A stretch of DNA of 23,991 nt from an uncultured Oscillospiraceae bacterium (GTDB taxonomy: Bacteria > Bacillota > Clostridia > Oscillospirales > Ruminococcaceae): the NCBI GenBank assembly GCA_934539585.1, contig CAKTCT010000042.1, forward strand, positions 1 to 23,991, in the 5' to 3' direction. The first letter of the stretch is position 1; each line of letters starts with the position of its first letter. The translations under genes were made by a program, and so were the position numbers. The notes beneath the pieces are model-generated. The model saw only the letters and a list, made by a program, of their open reading frames with translations. It had not been told where the DNA came from and did not search any database. Below, in pieces: positions 1 to 6,242 of the stretch.

Positions 1-967
1 AGTTATGCGGTTTCTTGGGGTCTGGCGGAGTTGGAGAGACTCGAACTCTCGCGCCGGGGTTTAGCCGACCTACGCCCATGACCGGGGCGTAGGCCATCAT
101 CCGGATGGCCATGACCACCAGCATCTGGACCTGGGAGATGTCGTTGGTGGTCCGGGTGATCAGGGAGGAGGTGGAGAACTTGTCGAACTCCGCGTTGGAA
201 AAGTCCGTGACCCGGCCGTAGACGGCGGAGCGCAGGTCCCGGCCCAGTCCGGCGCCGACCCGGGCGCTGAGGAAGCAGACCGTCACGGTGCAGGCGGCGG
301 CCAAAAGGGCCACAGCCAGCATTTTGAGGCCCGTTTTGAGGATGTAGCTCCGCTGGATGGCGGCGGTGTCCACGCCCAGGGCCTCATATTCCGCTTTCAG
401 GAAGGCGACGGCGGCCTGGCCGCTCATGTTCTCCCCGGCGGAGTCGTACTGCTCCGCCACTTTGGCGGCGATCTCCAGCCGCTGCTCCCGGGGCATGGCC
501 CCCAGGAGGGAAAAGAGGTCCCCGGACAGGGCGGCTTCGGCTCCGGCGGCGTTTTCCGGGGCGGCGGGGAGCTGGGCCAGGAGGGCTTTCAGGGAGTCCG
601 GGTCCTTGGAAAGCGTCTCAATGCTGCCCACGGCGGCGAAGGCCCGGGTGAAGGCGGCGGAGAGGGTCTCCCGGTCCGGGGCGGAGAGCTTGCCAGTCCG
701 GGTCCAGAGGGAGTCTTCCCGGCGGTAATCCTGGTTCAGGAGGGCTTCTTCCTCCTCGGTGAAAAAGAGAAGGAGCCTGTCCATGGTTTCCGGGCTGGTC
801 TGTTCCGGGACCGGGTCGGTGATGCCGCCCTGCTGGATGCCCACGTTGACCATGTCCGACATGTAGTCGGGCAGCTTCAGGTCGCACATGGCCTGGAGGA
901 ACACCAGGGCCACGGCGGCGGCGATGGCGCCTGCAAAGGGCTTCAGGTACTGGAGGAGCTTTCGCAT
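1..967 (-). CDS. ABC transporter ATP-binding/permease protein, N-terminal fragment (partial)
   Basis: This is the start of an ABC exporter half-transporter; only the membrane part lies in the window and the ATPase domain is missing. The ATG is at 967 on the minus strand. About 300 residues resemble the clostridial MdlB-like group. A first membrane helix (residues about 10-28) is followed by a hydrophilic insert of about 150 residues. Then comes a second helix, and then the usual motifs of an exporter membrane domain: GRDLRSAVYGRV, STSSLITRTTNDISQVQ and MMAYAPVMGVG. Similarity stops at about position 70. The frame stays open to position 1, but there it translates sequence that looks like a tRNA 3' half. 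An AAGGAA ribosome site sits about 13 nt upstream, which is rather far. The exported substrate cannot be predicted. Confidence 0.85.
   Translation of the reverse strand, partial: MRKLLQYLKPFAGAIAAAVALVFLQAMCDLKLPDYMSDMVNVGIQQGGITDPVPEQTSPETMDRLLLFFTEEEEALLNQDYRREDSLWTRTGKLSAPDRETLSAAFTRAFAAVGSIETLSKDPDSLKALLAQLPAAPENAAGAEAALSGDLFSLLGAMPREQRLEIAAKVAEQYDSAGENMSGQAAVAFLKAEYEALGVDTAAIQRSYILKTGLKMLAVALLAAACTVTVCFLSARVGAGLGRDLRSAVYGRVTDFSNAEFDKFSTSSLITRTTNDISQVQMLVVMAIRMMAYAPVMGVGRLNPGARVRVSPTPPDPKKPHN
23..69 (-). tRNA. 3' half of a class II tRNA, probably tRNA-Ser (truncated)
   Basis: On the minus strand the sequence folds as the 3' half of a tRNA. A variable arm has a 5-bp stem (65-69 with 53-57) and a 7-nt loop. 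The T arm has a perfect GAGAG/CTCTC stem with loop TTCGAGT (34-50). The acceptor 3' strand is CAACTCC (27-33), followed by discriminator G (26) and encoded CCA (23-25). A long variable arm together with a G discriminator fits tRNA-Ser better than tRNA-Leu. No D arm, anticodon arm or 5' acceptor strand (expected GGAGTTG) is found; ABC transporter coding sequence replaces them upstream. It is therefore a fragment, most likely produced by a junction at the contig end. Confidence 0.6.
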
Positions 968-1002
968 AAGCCGTTTTACCTTCCTTTGAATAAGATTTTT
1001 CT

Positions 1003-1008
1003 ATTATA
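1003..1008 (-). promoter_or_regulatory. -10 element of the ABC transporter promoter
   Basis: On the minus strand there is a perfect TATAAT, 35 nt upstream of the ABC transporter ATG. No good -35 hexamer is seen at 16-18 nt spacing, so the promoter is weak or needs an activator. Confidence 0.5.
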
Positions 1009-1127
1009 CGAAAAGAATGTGAACCACGTTTTAAGATTCTTCCGGTCCCGGGGAAATTTTGCGCCGGAGGCGGGCGTTCTAAGGGGCCGTCCCCGGGGAT
1101 AGAATGTACCAGAAAGGACGGGATGGG

Positions 1128-1715
1128 ATGAAGGTGCTGATTGCGGGAATGGCGCTGCTGGCCGTGGTGTTCGGGGCCGGCAGCGGGCGGATGGAGGCGG
1201 TGAACGCCGCGGCTCTGGAGGACGGGGGCAAGGCGGTGTCCCTGGTCATTGCCCTGACCGGTTCCCTCTGCTTCTGGAGCGGGCTCATGGAGGTGGCGAA
1301 GCAGGCCGGGATCACCCGGTGGATCGCAAGGCTGCTGGGGCCCGTGACCCAGCGGCTGTTCCCGGCTGCGGCGGAGGACCCGGACACATTGGGGGTCATC
1401 AGCCTCAACATGACCGCCAACCTTCTGGGGCTGGGCAACGCGGCCACGCCTCTGGGGCTGGACGCCATGGAGCGGCTGGCCCGGAGGGCTCCGGAGCCGG
1501 GGGCGGCGTCCGGGGAGATGATCACGCTGATGGTGCTGAACACCTGCTCCCTGCAGCTGATTCCCTCCACCACGGCAGCGCTGCGGCTGGCGGCGGGGAG
1601 CGGGAGCGCCATGGAGATTCTGCTGCCCACCCTGGCGGCGTCGGGGGCGTCGCTGCTGGTGGCGGTGGGGCTTTCGCTGGTCGTTTCCCGGCTGTCCTCC
1701 CGGAGGCGGCCGTGA
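1128..1715 (+). CDS. spmA: Spore maturation protein A
   Basis: SpmA acts with SpmB in the developing spore and is needed for full dehydration of the spore core; both carry the nucleoside-transporter-like Gate domain. The 195-aa product is the usual length and is strongly hydrophobic. It has the recognisable family blocks SLNMTANLLGLGNAATPLG (glycine-rich core) and LNTCSLQLIPSTTAALR. An ATG at 1104 is in frame, but 1128 is preferred: AAAGGA at 1113-1118 lies 9 nt before it, and the protein then begins MKVLIAG, as homologues do. The stop overlaps the GTG start of spmB. No clear SigA-type promoter is seen upstream. Family membership is secure; a role in sporulation is inferred from the family. 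Confidence 0.93.
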   Translation: MKVLIAGMALLAVVFGAGSGRMEAVNAAALEDGGKAVSLVIALTGSLCFWSGLMEVAKQAGITRWIARLLGPVTQRLFPAAAEDPDTLGVISLNMTANLLGLGNAATPLGLDAMERLARRAPEPGAASGEMITLMVLNTCSLQLIPSTTAALRLAAGSGSAMEILLPTLAASGASLLVAVGLSLVVSRLSSRRRP

Positions 1716-2239
1716 GTGCCGGGGTGTGGGTCGTCCCGGTGGTGACGGCGGGGTTCCTGGCGGCAGGGCTGGTCCGGGGGGTGGATCTGCCGGGGGCCTT
1801 CGCCCAGGGGGCCAGGCGGGGGCTGAAAACGGCGGTATCCATGGTGCCGCCCCTGGTGCTGTTTATGACGGTCATCGGGATGTTCCGGGCGTCGGGGGCG
1901 TTGGACGTGCTCTCCTGGGCGTTAGGGCCTGCGGCCGACGTTCTGGGGATTCCCCGGGAGGTGATTCCTCTGGCCCTGCTGCGGCCGGTGTCCGGCAGCG
2001 CTTCTTTGACGGTGTTCCAGCAGATTCTGGAGCGCTGGGGGCCGGACAGCTTTTCCGGGCGGGTGGCCAGCGTCCTGCAAAGCGCGTCGGAGACCACCTT
2101 TTACACGGTGACGGTCTACTGCGCCGCCGGGAAGGTCCGCCGGAGCCGGCACACCATTCCCTGCTCCCTGGCCGGGGACCTGACGGTGATCCTGGCCAGC
2201 GGGGTTTTCGTGCGGCTGTTTCTGGGCGGCGGGGGCTGA
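1712..2239 (+). CDS. spmB: Spore maturation protein B
   Basis: This is the partner of SpmA, a 175-aa membrane protein close to the normal length of the family. Family signatures include LKTAVSMVPPLVLFMTVIGM, the block LALLRPVSGSASL and the SASETTFYTVTVY segment, followed by a C-terminal hydrophobic helix. The start is a GTG at 1712 that shares bases with the spmA stop (GTGA), so the two genes are translationally coupled. Longer readings of the same frame into spmA would be antisense-like GC-rich shadow sequence and are rejected. The presence of both genes supports an endospore-forming host. Confidence 0.92.
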   Translation: MSAGVWVVPVVTAGFLAAGLVRGVDLPGAFAQGARRGLKTAVSMVPPLVLFMTVIGMFRASGALDVLSWALGPAADVLGIPREVIPLALLRPVSGSASLTVFQQILERWGPDSFSGRVASVLQSASETTFYTVTVYCAAGKVRRSRHTIPCSLAGDLTVILASGVFVRLFLGGGG

Positions 2240-2304
2240 CGGGGATTGGCGATATGCGCTGTGATAAAAGCGGAAGGTGATACCTGAACGGCAGGCGGTT
2301 GACG

Positions 2305-2341
2305 GGGTTTTCCTTGGAAAGCCCTGCCCCCGAGAGGGGGC
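2305..2341 (+). promoter_or_regulatory. Two consecutive 5'UTR hairpins over the small-peptide ribosome site
   Basis: Hairpin 1 pairs 2305-2313 (GGGTTTTCC) with 2316-2324 (GGAAAGCCC). Hairpin 2 pairs 2326-2331 (GCCCCC) with 2336-2341 (GGGGGC) around a GAGA loop. The only plausible Shine-Dalgarno sequence of the downstream 27-codon gene (GAGAGGGGG, 2332-2340) lies inside hairpin 2, so its translation would be blocked in the folded leader. Confidence 0.6.
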
Positions 2342-2347
2342 GTTGCT

Positions 2348-2431
2348 ATGGATGAGATGAATCTGATTTACTTAGTCCTGATTCTCTTTCTCCTGAAAGA
2401 AATCATCCGAATCAGCAATAAAAAAAGATAA
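2348..2431 (+). CDS. 27-aa hydrophobic peptide, candidate type I toxin
   Basis: This small gene encodes a peptide with an acidic N-terminus (MDEMN), one membrane-spanning stretch (IYLVLILFLLKEII) and a basic C-terminus (NKKR). That is the typical build of membrane-acting type I toxins. I do not recognise the exact family. The ribosome site is buried in a hairpin just upstream. The stop codon lies in the left arm of a strong two-way terminator (2422-2466). A perfect-consensus promoter on the opposite strand reads into the gene's 3' end. This toxin / antisense-RNA arrangement resembles TxpA/RatA and BsrG/SR4. The gene is too short to show codon bias, so the call rests on architecture. Confidence 0.6.
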   Translation: MDEMNLIYLVLILFLLKEIIRISNKKR

Positions 2432-2466
2432 CCGCCCACACGACCAAATGTAGCGGTTATCTTTTT
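2422..2466. terminator. Bidirectional intrinsic terminator between toxin and antisense RNA
   Basis: A 14-bp perfect stem pairs 2422-2435 with 2453-2466 around a 17-nt loop. T-rich tracts lie on the 3' side on both strands, so it can end both the toxin mRNA and the opposing RNA. Confidence 0.85.
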
Positions 2467-2506
2467 CTGCTATACGAGGGCGAACCGTCTATCGGTGTCG
2501 CCTTAC
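2422..2506 (-). ncRNA. Predicted antisense antitoxin RNA of the small-peptide locus
   Basis: The promoter at 2513-2541 (minus) would start an RNA near 2506 and end it at the terminator hairpin 2422-2466, giving about 85 nt. It would overlap the 3' end of the toxin mRNA by the terminator stem. A second stem-loop lies in its 5' half: GGCGA/TCGCC and ACCG/CGGT pairs around an AUAGA loop, at 2480-2503. The length, position and convergent direction fit an antitoxin of a type I system. The transcript ends are inferred. Confidence 0.6.
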
Positions 2507-2512
2507 AACTTT

Positions 2513-2541
2513 ATTATAGGCGGTTTTGGCGGAGTTGTCAA
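2513..2541 (-). promoter_or_regulatory. Perfect consensus SigA promoter for the antisense RNA
   Basis: On the minus strand TTGACA (2536-2541) is followed after exactly 17 nt by TATAAT (2513-2518). It is the strongest promoter seen in the window and points at no protein gene, only at the predicted antitoxin RNA. Confidence 0.85.
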
Positions 2542-2595
2542 GGGGCGTTTCCCGGACATTCCCGCAGGTTTTGCCGAAAAAACCTGCATTTCCTA

Positions 2596-2624
2596 TTGAA
2601 ATGCGGCCCGGGCCGTGGTATAAT
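2596..2624 (+). promoter_or_regulatory. SigA promoter of the tetR gene
   Basis: TTGAAA (2596-2601), a 17-nt spacer and TATAAT (2619-2624) lie 45 nt before the TTG start codon. A half site resembling the downstream operator (TAACCG) follows at about 2634, which would allow weak self-regulation, but no full palindrome is seen here. Confidence 0.8.
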
Positions 2625-2668
2625 ATGACCAGATAACCGTTTCAGTCATTTCTATTGGAGGCAAGAAT

Positions 2669-3253
2669 TTGGCATTTACCAATTATGAATCCCAGCAGAT
2701 CCGGGAGGCGCTGCTGAAAGAAGCCCGCCGCTGTGCCGTGACCCTGGGGATGCGCAAGACCTCCGTGGAACAGCTGACCCAGGCGGCCGGGATCTCCAAA
2801 GGCTCCTTCTATAAGTTTTACGAGTCCAAGGAGCTCTTATTCTTCACCGTCCTGGAGGACGTCCACACGGAAGTTTACCAGGTGGCCGAGGAGACCCTCC
2901 GGAAAACCAAGGACCTCCCTCCGGTGGAACGGGGCGCCCAGACCATCCTGGCCGCCTGCCGGAAGCTCTCAGAGACCGGGGCCATGACCTTCATCGAAAA
3001 CGACGCCCGGACCCTTCTCCAGCGGCTGCCGGAGAAGGTCAAAGCCGAGCACTACCACGACGACGAGGTTCACATCCGGGCCTTGCTGGAGGAAGGCGGC
3101 CTTATCCCCCCCGGGGGCATGGCCCTGGCCGCCGCCACCGTCCGGGGCCTGATCCTGACCGTCTCCCACCAGGAGCAGATCGGTGCCCTTTACCCCCAGG
3201 TCCTGGAGACCCTGGTCCGGGGAGCCTGCCGGGAACTGTTCCGCACCCATTAA
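2669..3253 (+). CDS. TetR/AcrR-family transcriptional regulator
   Basis: This is a 194-aa one-component regulator. Residues about 10-55 form the TetR DNA-binding helix-turn-helix, with the conserved pattern TSVEQLTQAAGISKGSFYKF followed by YESKELLF. The remainder is an all-helical ligand-binding and dimer domain with no recognisable ligand signature. Translation starts at a TTG, supported by GGAGG (2657-2661) 7 nt upstream. It has its own promoter and an intrinsic terminator directly behind the stop. The next gene starts a 16-gene operon preceded by a palindrome that recurs in front of the ECF operon 15 kb away. The natural inference is that this protein represses both. Confidence 0.9.
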   Translation: MAFTNYESQQIREALLKEARRCAVTLGMRKTSVEQLTQAAGISKGSFYKFYESKELLFFTVLEDVHTEVYQVAEETLRKTKDLPPVERGAQTILAACRKLSETGAMTFIENDARTLLQRLPEKVKAEHYHDDEVHIRALLEEGGLIPPGGMALAAATVRGLILTVSHQEQIGALYPQVLETLVRGACRELFRTH

Positions 3254-3276
3254 AAGCTGCCGCCCGGCGGCTTTTT
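3252..3276 (+). terminator. Intrinsic terminator of tetR
   Basis: A stem of about 9-10 bp pairs 3252-3261 (AAAAGCTGCC) with 3266-3275 around GCCC and runs into TTTTT. It separates tetR transcription from the following operon. Confidence 0.75.
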
Positions 3277-3306
3277 CAAAGCCCATCGGTTAGCATATCC
3301 TAACCG
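3273..3306 (+). promoter_or_regulatory. Operator palindrome with overlapping weak promoter of the 16-gene operon
   Basis: CGGTTAGCATATCCTAACCG (3287-3306) is an inverted repeat with 7-bp arms and a 6-nt centre. A possible promoter, TTTTCA (3273-3278), 17 nt, TATCCT (3296-3301), is overlaid by it, so a bound repressor would block RNA polymerase. Nearly the same palindrome precedes the ECF operon (18076-18094). That the TetR protein binds it is inference. Confidence 0.7.
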
Positions 3307-3323
3307 CGAAACGGAGGAATTGT

Positions 3324-3875
3324 ATGGAACGAACCGACGCCATCCGCAGCGCCTACCGGCTCACCGGAAGCAACAGCTTCTACGACGGCATGATCACCTG
3401 CTCCACCCTGCCCGGAAAGATCGTGTGCCGCCTGGTCTGGGCCATGAACAAGGCCGACTGCGACGGCTATCAATCCAAAGCCTTTTCCGGCATCCCGGAG
3501 GACTTCTCCGGACGGCTGCTGGAGCTCCCGGTGGGGACCGGGGTGCTGCCCTTCCCCGACGGCAGCTTCGACCTGGTCCTGTCCCTCAACGGGTTCCACG
3601 CCTTTCCTGACAAGGAGGCCGCCTACCGGGAGACCTTCCGGGTGCTGAAGCCCGACGGGACCTTCTGCGGCTGCTTCTACGTCCAGGGGGAGCACCCCCG
3701 GACCGACCGGCTGATCCGACGGGTGTACCAGCCCATGCACTTCTTCACCCCGCCCTATGAGACCGTGACAAGCCTTACGGACCGGCTGAAAGCCATGTAC
3801 GCCCAGGTAGAAGCCGGCAGCGTCAAAAGCATCGCCTGGTTCGTCTGCCGCAAGGCGGAAAAGGAGGACTTATGA
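3324..3875 (+). CDS. Class I SAM-dependent methyltransferase (UbiE-like), internally shortened
   Basis: First gene of the operon, with GGAGG 6 nt before the ATG. The 183-aa product resembles small-molecule methyltransferases. It keeps the nucleotide-binding loop LELPVGTG (residues 66-73) and the downstream blocks PFPDGSFDLVLSLNGFHAFP (76-95) and RETFRVLKPDGTF. The roughly 47 residues normally between these two regions are absent; they carry motif II, which contacts the ribose of SAM. The operon's other UbiE-like enzyme (14135) has motif I at 47-53 and PFPDGS at 104-109, which shows the expected spacing. The deletion is in frame, so a protein is still made, but SAM binding is doubtful. Its stop overlaps the next start (ATGA). 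Confidence 0.8.
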   Translation: MERTDAIRSAYRLTGSNSFYDGMITCSTLPGKIVCRLVWAMNKADCDGYQSKAFSGIPEDFSGRLLELPVGTGVLPFPDGSFDLVLSLNGFHAFPDKEAAYRETFRVLKPDGTFCGCFYVQGEHPRTDRLIRRVYQPMHFFTPPYETVTSLTDRLKAMYAQVEAGSVKSIAWFVCRKAEKEDL

Positions 3876-4585
3876 ATGCCAGAACCTACCGCCGGGACTG
3901 CCTTCTGGGCGCGCTGGGAGCCCTCCTCATGCTGGTGGGGGACCTGTGCCTCAGCTGGATTCCGGCCTTCCCCGGCGACGCCGGGCTCTTTGCCCGGGAA
4001 GCCTACTTAAACGGCTCCTACCCCGCCTGGCGGCTGCCGCTGCTTCTGGGGGCGGAATTTCCCGGCATCGCCCTGTGCATTTTCACCGTCCGGGCCTCAT
4101 TGGCCCAGGTCCGGCCGGAGCACCGGAAGCTCCGGGCCGTGATCCGCGTCAGCGGCGGCGTTTACGTCACCTCTGCCGGAGTCATCCACCTGCTCATCGG
4201 GAGCCTGGCCGACTGGACCAGCACCCTTTCTCCCCTCTTAGGCTCCCGGGAAACGGAGGAGCTCATCGCCGCCAAGTACGCCCGGCTGGCCCCCACCCTG
4301 ATCCTCCCCTACGCCGGGATGATCGTCCTGATCCTGGCCAGCGCCTGGGCCCTCCTGGGGAAAAAGACCTTCCTGCCCCGGCGGATGTTCCTTTTCCACA
4401 TGCTGACGTGGCAGCTGATTTTCGTCCTGATCCCCGACATCCGCCAGGCCCTCGGCGCGACCGTCTCCACCTGGGACTTTGTCCTGAGCCAGGGTTCCGG
4501 AAACGCCGCCCTGGCCATCTGGATGCTGGCCAACGCCCTTTGGGCCCGAAATCTTTCCACAGAGGAGGCTGTTTCCCATGAATGA
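3872..4585 (+). CDS. Membrane protein of about six helices (resembles DUF6796)
   Basis: A 237-aa polytopic membrane protein. Hydrophobic segments lie at about residues 8-28, 52-74, 90-114, 140-162, 170-190 and 204-226. The N-terminal block LLGALGALLMLVGD recalls the DUF6796 family; this assignment is from memory and tentative. A second protein of similar size and topology sits at 12449 in the same operon. Start and stop overlap both neighbours (ATGA, and 8 bp with the next gene), so it is tightly coupled to two methyltransferases. The function is unknown; a membrane-bound modifying enzyme or transport helper are both possible. Confidence 0.7.
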   Translation: MNARTYRRDCLLGALGALLMLVGDLCLSWIPAFPGDAGLFAREAYLNGSYPAWRLPLLLGAEFPGIALCIFTVRASLAQVRPEHRKLRAVIRVSGGVYVTSAGVIHLLIGSLADWTSTLSPLLGSRETEELIAAKYARLAPTLILPYAGMIVLILASAWALLGKKTFLPRRMFLFHMLTWQLIFVLIPDIRQALGATVSTWDFVLSQGSGNAALAIWMLANALWARNLSTEEAVSHE

Positions 4586-5366
4586 GACCCCCGTTCTTTC
4601 CGGCGTGCCGGAAACCATGCTCCAGACCGTCTACGCCCGGGCCAAGGAGACCAAAACCCGGGGCGCCATCCAGGACCTGAAAGCCGTGGAGCTGGTGGAC
4701 CGCCTGGACTACGACTTCTCCCTGGCGGACAAGGACGCCGCCATGTCCAGCGGCGTCATCGCCCGGACCATCGTTCTGGACCGGCTGGTCCGGGAGTTCC
4801 TGGATGCCCATCCCGGCGCGGTGGTGGTCAACATCGCCTGCGGCCTGGACACCCGCTGCTATCGGATGACCGGCTACTCCCACTGGTACAACCTGGACCT
4901 CCCCGAGACCATGGCCCTCCGGGAAAAGCTCCTGCCGGAAACCGGCGCGATCTCCCAGATCGCCATGTCCGCCATGGAGGACTGGGGCGGCGCTGTGAAA
5001 GAAACCGGCGTCCCGGCCCTGATCATCCTGGAAGGGCTGACCATGTACCTGACCCAGGCCGACGTCCAGCGGATTTTCGCCGTCATCGCCCGCCGCTTTG
5101 CCCGGGCCGTCGTCCTGACGGAGACCATGAACCCCCTGGTGGTCAGGAGCTTCAAGGAAAAGTCCATTGAGGGCAGCAAGGCCAGATTCACCTGGGGCGT
5201 CAGGAACGGCAAGGCTCTGGCCGCCCTTCTGCCGGGGTTCCGGCTGGTGGAGGAGCACTGCCTCACCGAGGGCATGGCCGCCTTTGCCCCCATTTACAAG
5301 GTCCTGGGGAAAATCCCCGCCGTGTGGAACATTTCCAACCGCATCGTCGTCCTGGAAAAAGCGTAA
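4578..5366 (+). CDS. Leucine carboxyl methyltransferase-family (TcmP-like) SAM methyltransferase
   Basis: A 262-aa methyltransferase of the LCM family (PPM1/TcmP type), which usually methylates carboxyl or hydroxyl groups on small molecules. The SAM-binding loop is VVNIACGLDTRCYR (residues 83-96). The family's WYNLDLPE motif is at 103-110 and the block LIILEGLTMYL follows further on; in LCM enzymes the EG(L/V) motif lines the active site. It overlaps the membrane protein gene by 8 bp and precedes the MBL-fold gene by 12 nt with an AAGGAGG site. A second LCM-type paralogue is at 10042. The substrate is unknown. Confidence 0.85.
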   Translation: MNETPVLSGVPETMLQTVYARAKETKTRGAIQDLKAVELVDRLDYDFSLADKDAAMSSGVIARTIVLDRLVREFLDAHPGAVVVNIACGLDTRCYRMTGYSHWYNLDLPETMALREKLLPETGAISQIAMSAMEDWGGAVKETGVPALIILEGLTMYLTQADVQRIFAVIARRFARAVVLTETMNPLVVRSFKEKSIEGSKARFTWGVRNGKALAALLPGFRLVEEHCLTEGMAAFAPIYKVLGKIPAVWNISNRIVVLEKA

Positions 5367-5378
5367 GGAGGAAATCCC

Positions 5379-6242
5379 ATGTCCAAGAAAGCCACAGAGT
5401 TCCAGAAAAAAGAAATGAGCAAAATGTACCGGGGCAAGGAAATCTTCAAGCCCCTGAACACCGGCTGGATCGACGACCATGTGGCCTGCGTCCGGGAGTG
5501 GGTGGCCAACATCTTCTTCTACCGCAAGGGCGATACCACCATCATGATCGACGCCGGTTACAACTACGACCGGCTGGCCGAGAAAATGGCCTGGCTGGAC
5601 ATCGACCCCAAGAGCATCTTCCACATCCTCATCACCCACCAGGACACCGACCACGTGGGCGCGGTGGAAGCCGACAGCCCCGGCCTTTTCAAAAAGGCCA
5701 AGCTCTACATCGGCGAGACGGAGAACCGCTACCTTACCGGCCAGGTCCGGCGGAAGGTGATCTACCACCTTTATAAGCTCCCCCAGGTCACCATCCGCAA
5801 CCGGAAAAAGCTCTTAAAGGACGGCGAGACCTTCCGCATCGGCGACATCAAGGTCCACTGCTTCCTGGTCCCCGGCCACACCTGGGGCCACATGGTCTAC
5901 CTCATCGACGACAAGTACCTGTTCACCGGCGACACCCTGTGGTTCGGCGCAGACGGCGGTTACAGCTTCATCTCCGCCCTGGCCGAGGACAACAAGCTGG
6001 CGGTCAGGTCCCTGGGCGTCCTGGAGGCCAAGCTGAAAAAGATGGGGGTCCATCCCATCTTTCTCACCGGCCACACCGGCTGGACCGACAACTTCGAGTT
6101 CGCCTTCGCCCACAAGGACCGGCTCTGCTCCCCCTTCCGGAAGCGGGTCCACGACCCCAAGGCTCCCTACGACGCCTACGATGAATCCGACGACACCGAA
6201 GAAGCCGCCAGAAGCGGGTTTCTGGAGGGCGTTGGCCGATGA
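5379..6242 (+). CDS. Metallo-beta-lactamase-fold hydrolase
   Basis: A 287-aa cytoplasmic MBL-fold hydrolase. Metal ligands are visible in order: THQDTDH (residues 86-92), PGHTWGH with H167, TGD with D185 and H232 in TGHTG. The first motif is H-x-D-x-D-H instead of the common H-x-H-x-D-H, so one zinc-binding histidine is replaced by aspartate (D89). This may shift metal preference. Enzymes of this fold hydrolyse lactones, thioesters, esters or phosphoesters. Placed between a methyltransferase and an alpha/beta hydrolase, it probably cleaves an ester-like intermediate. Good AAGGAGG ribosome site; the stop overlaps the next start. Confidence 0.87.
   Translation: MSKKATEFQKKEMSKMYRGKEIFKPLNTGWIDDHVACVREWVANIFFYRKGDTTIMIDAGYNYDRLAEKMAWLDIDPKSIFHILITHQDTDHVGAVEADSPGLFKKAKLYIGETENRYLTGQVRRKVIYHLYKLPQVTIRNRKKLLKDGETFRIGDIKVHCFLVPGHTWGHMVYLIDDKYLFTGDTLWFGADGGYSFISALAEDNKLAVRSLGVLEAKLKKMGVHPIFLTGHTGWTDNFEFAFAHKDRLCSPFRKRVHDPKAPYDAYDESDDTEEAARSGFLEGVGR

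Noticed and set aside
53..69. Reading the 5-bp stem and 7-nt loop as an anticodon arm with anticodon AAA (tRNA-Phe)
   Set aside because: Only 2 nt would remain for the variable loop, position 37 would be C, and an A34 anticodon is very unlikely. A class II variable arm fits better.
2246..2267. Promoter of the small toxin-like gene (TTGGCG with TGATAA)
   Set aside because: The spacing is only 10 nt. No acceptable -35/-10 pair for the toxin mRNA was found, so none is annotated.
4263..5768. A 501-codon open frame on the minus strand
   Set aside because: It lies opposite two well-supported genes, has a low-complexity G/H/D/V-rich composition and no domain pattern. High-GC coding DNA commonly gives such open antisense frames.
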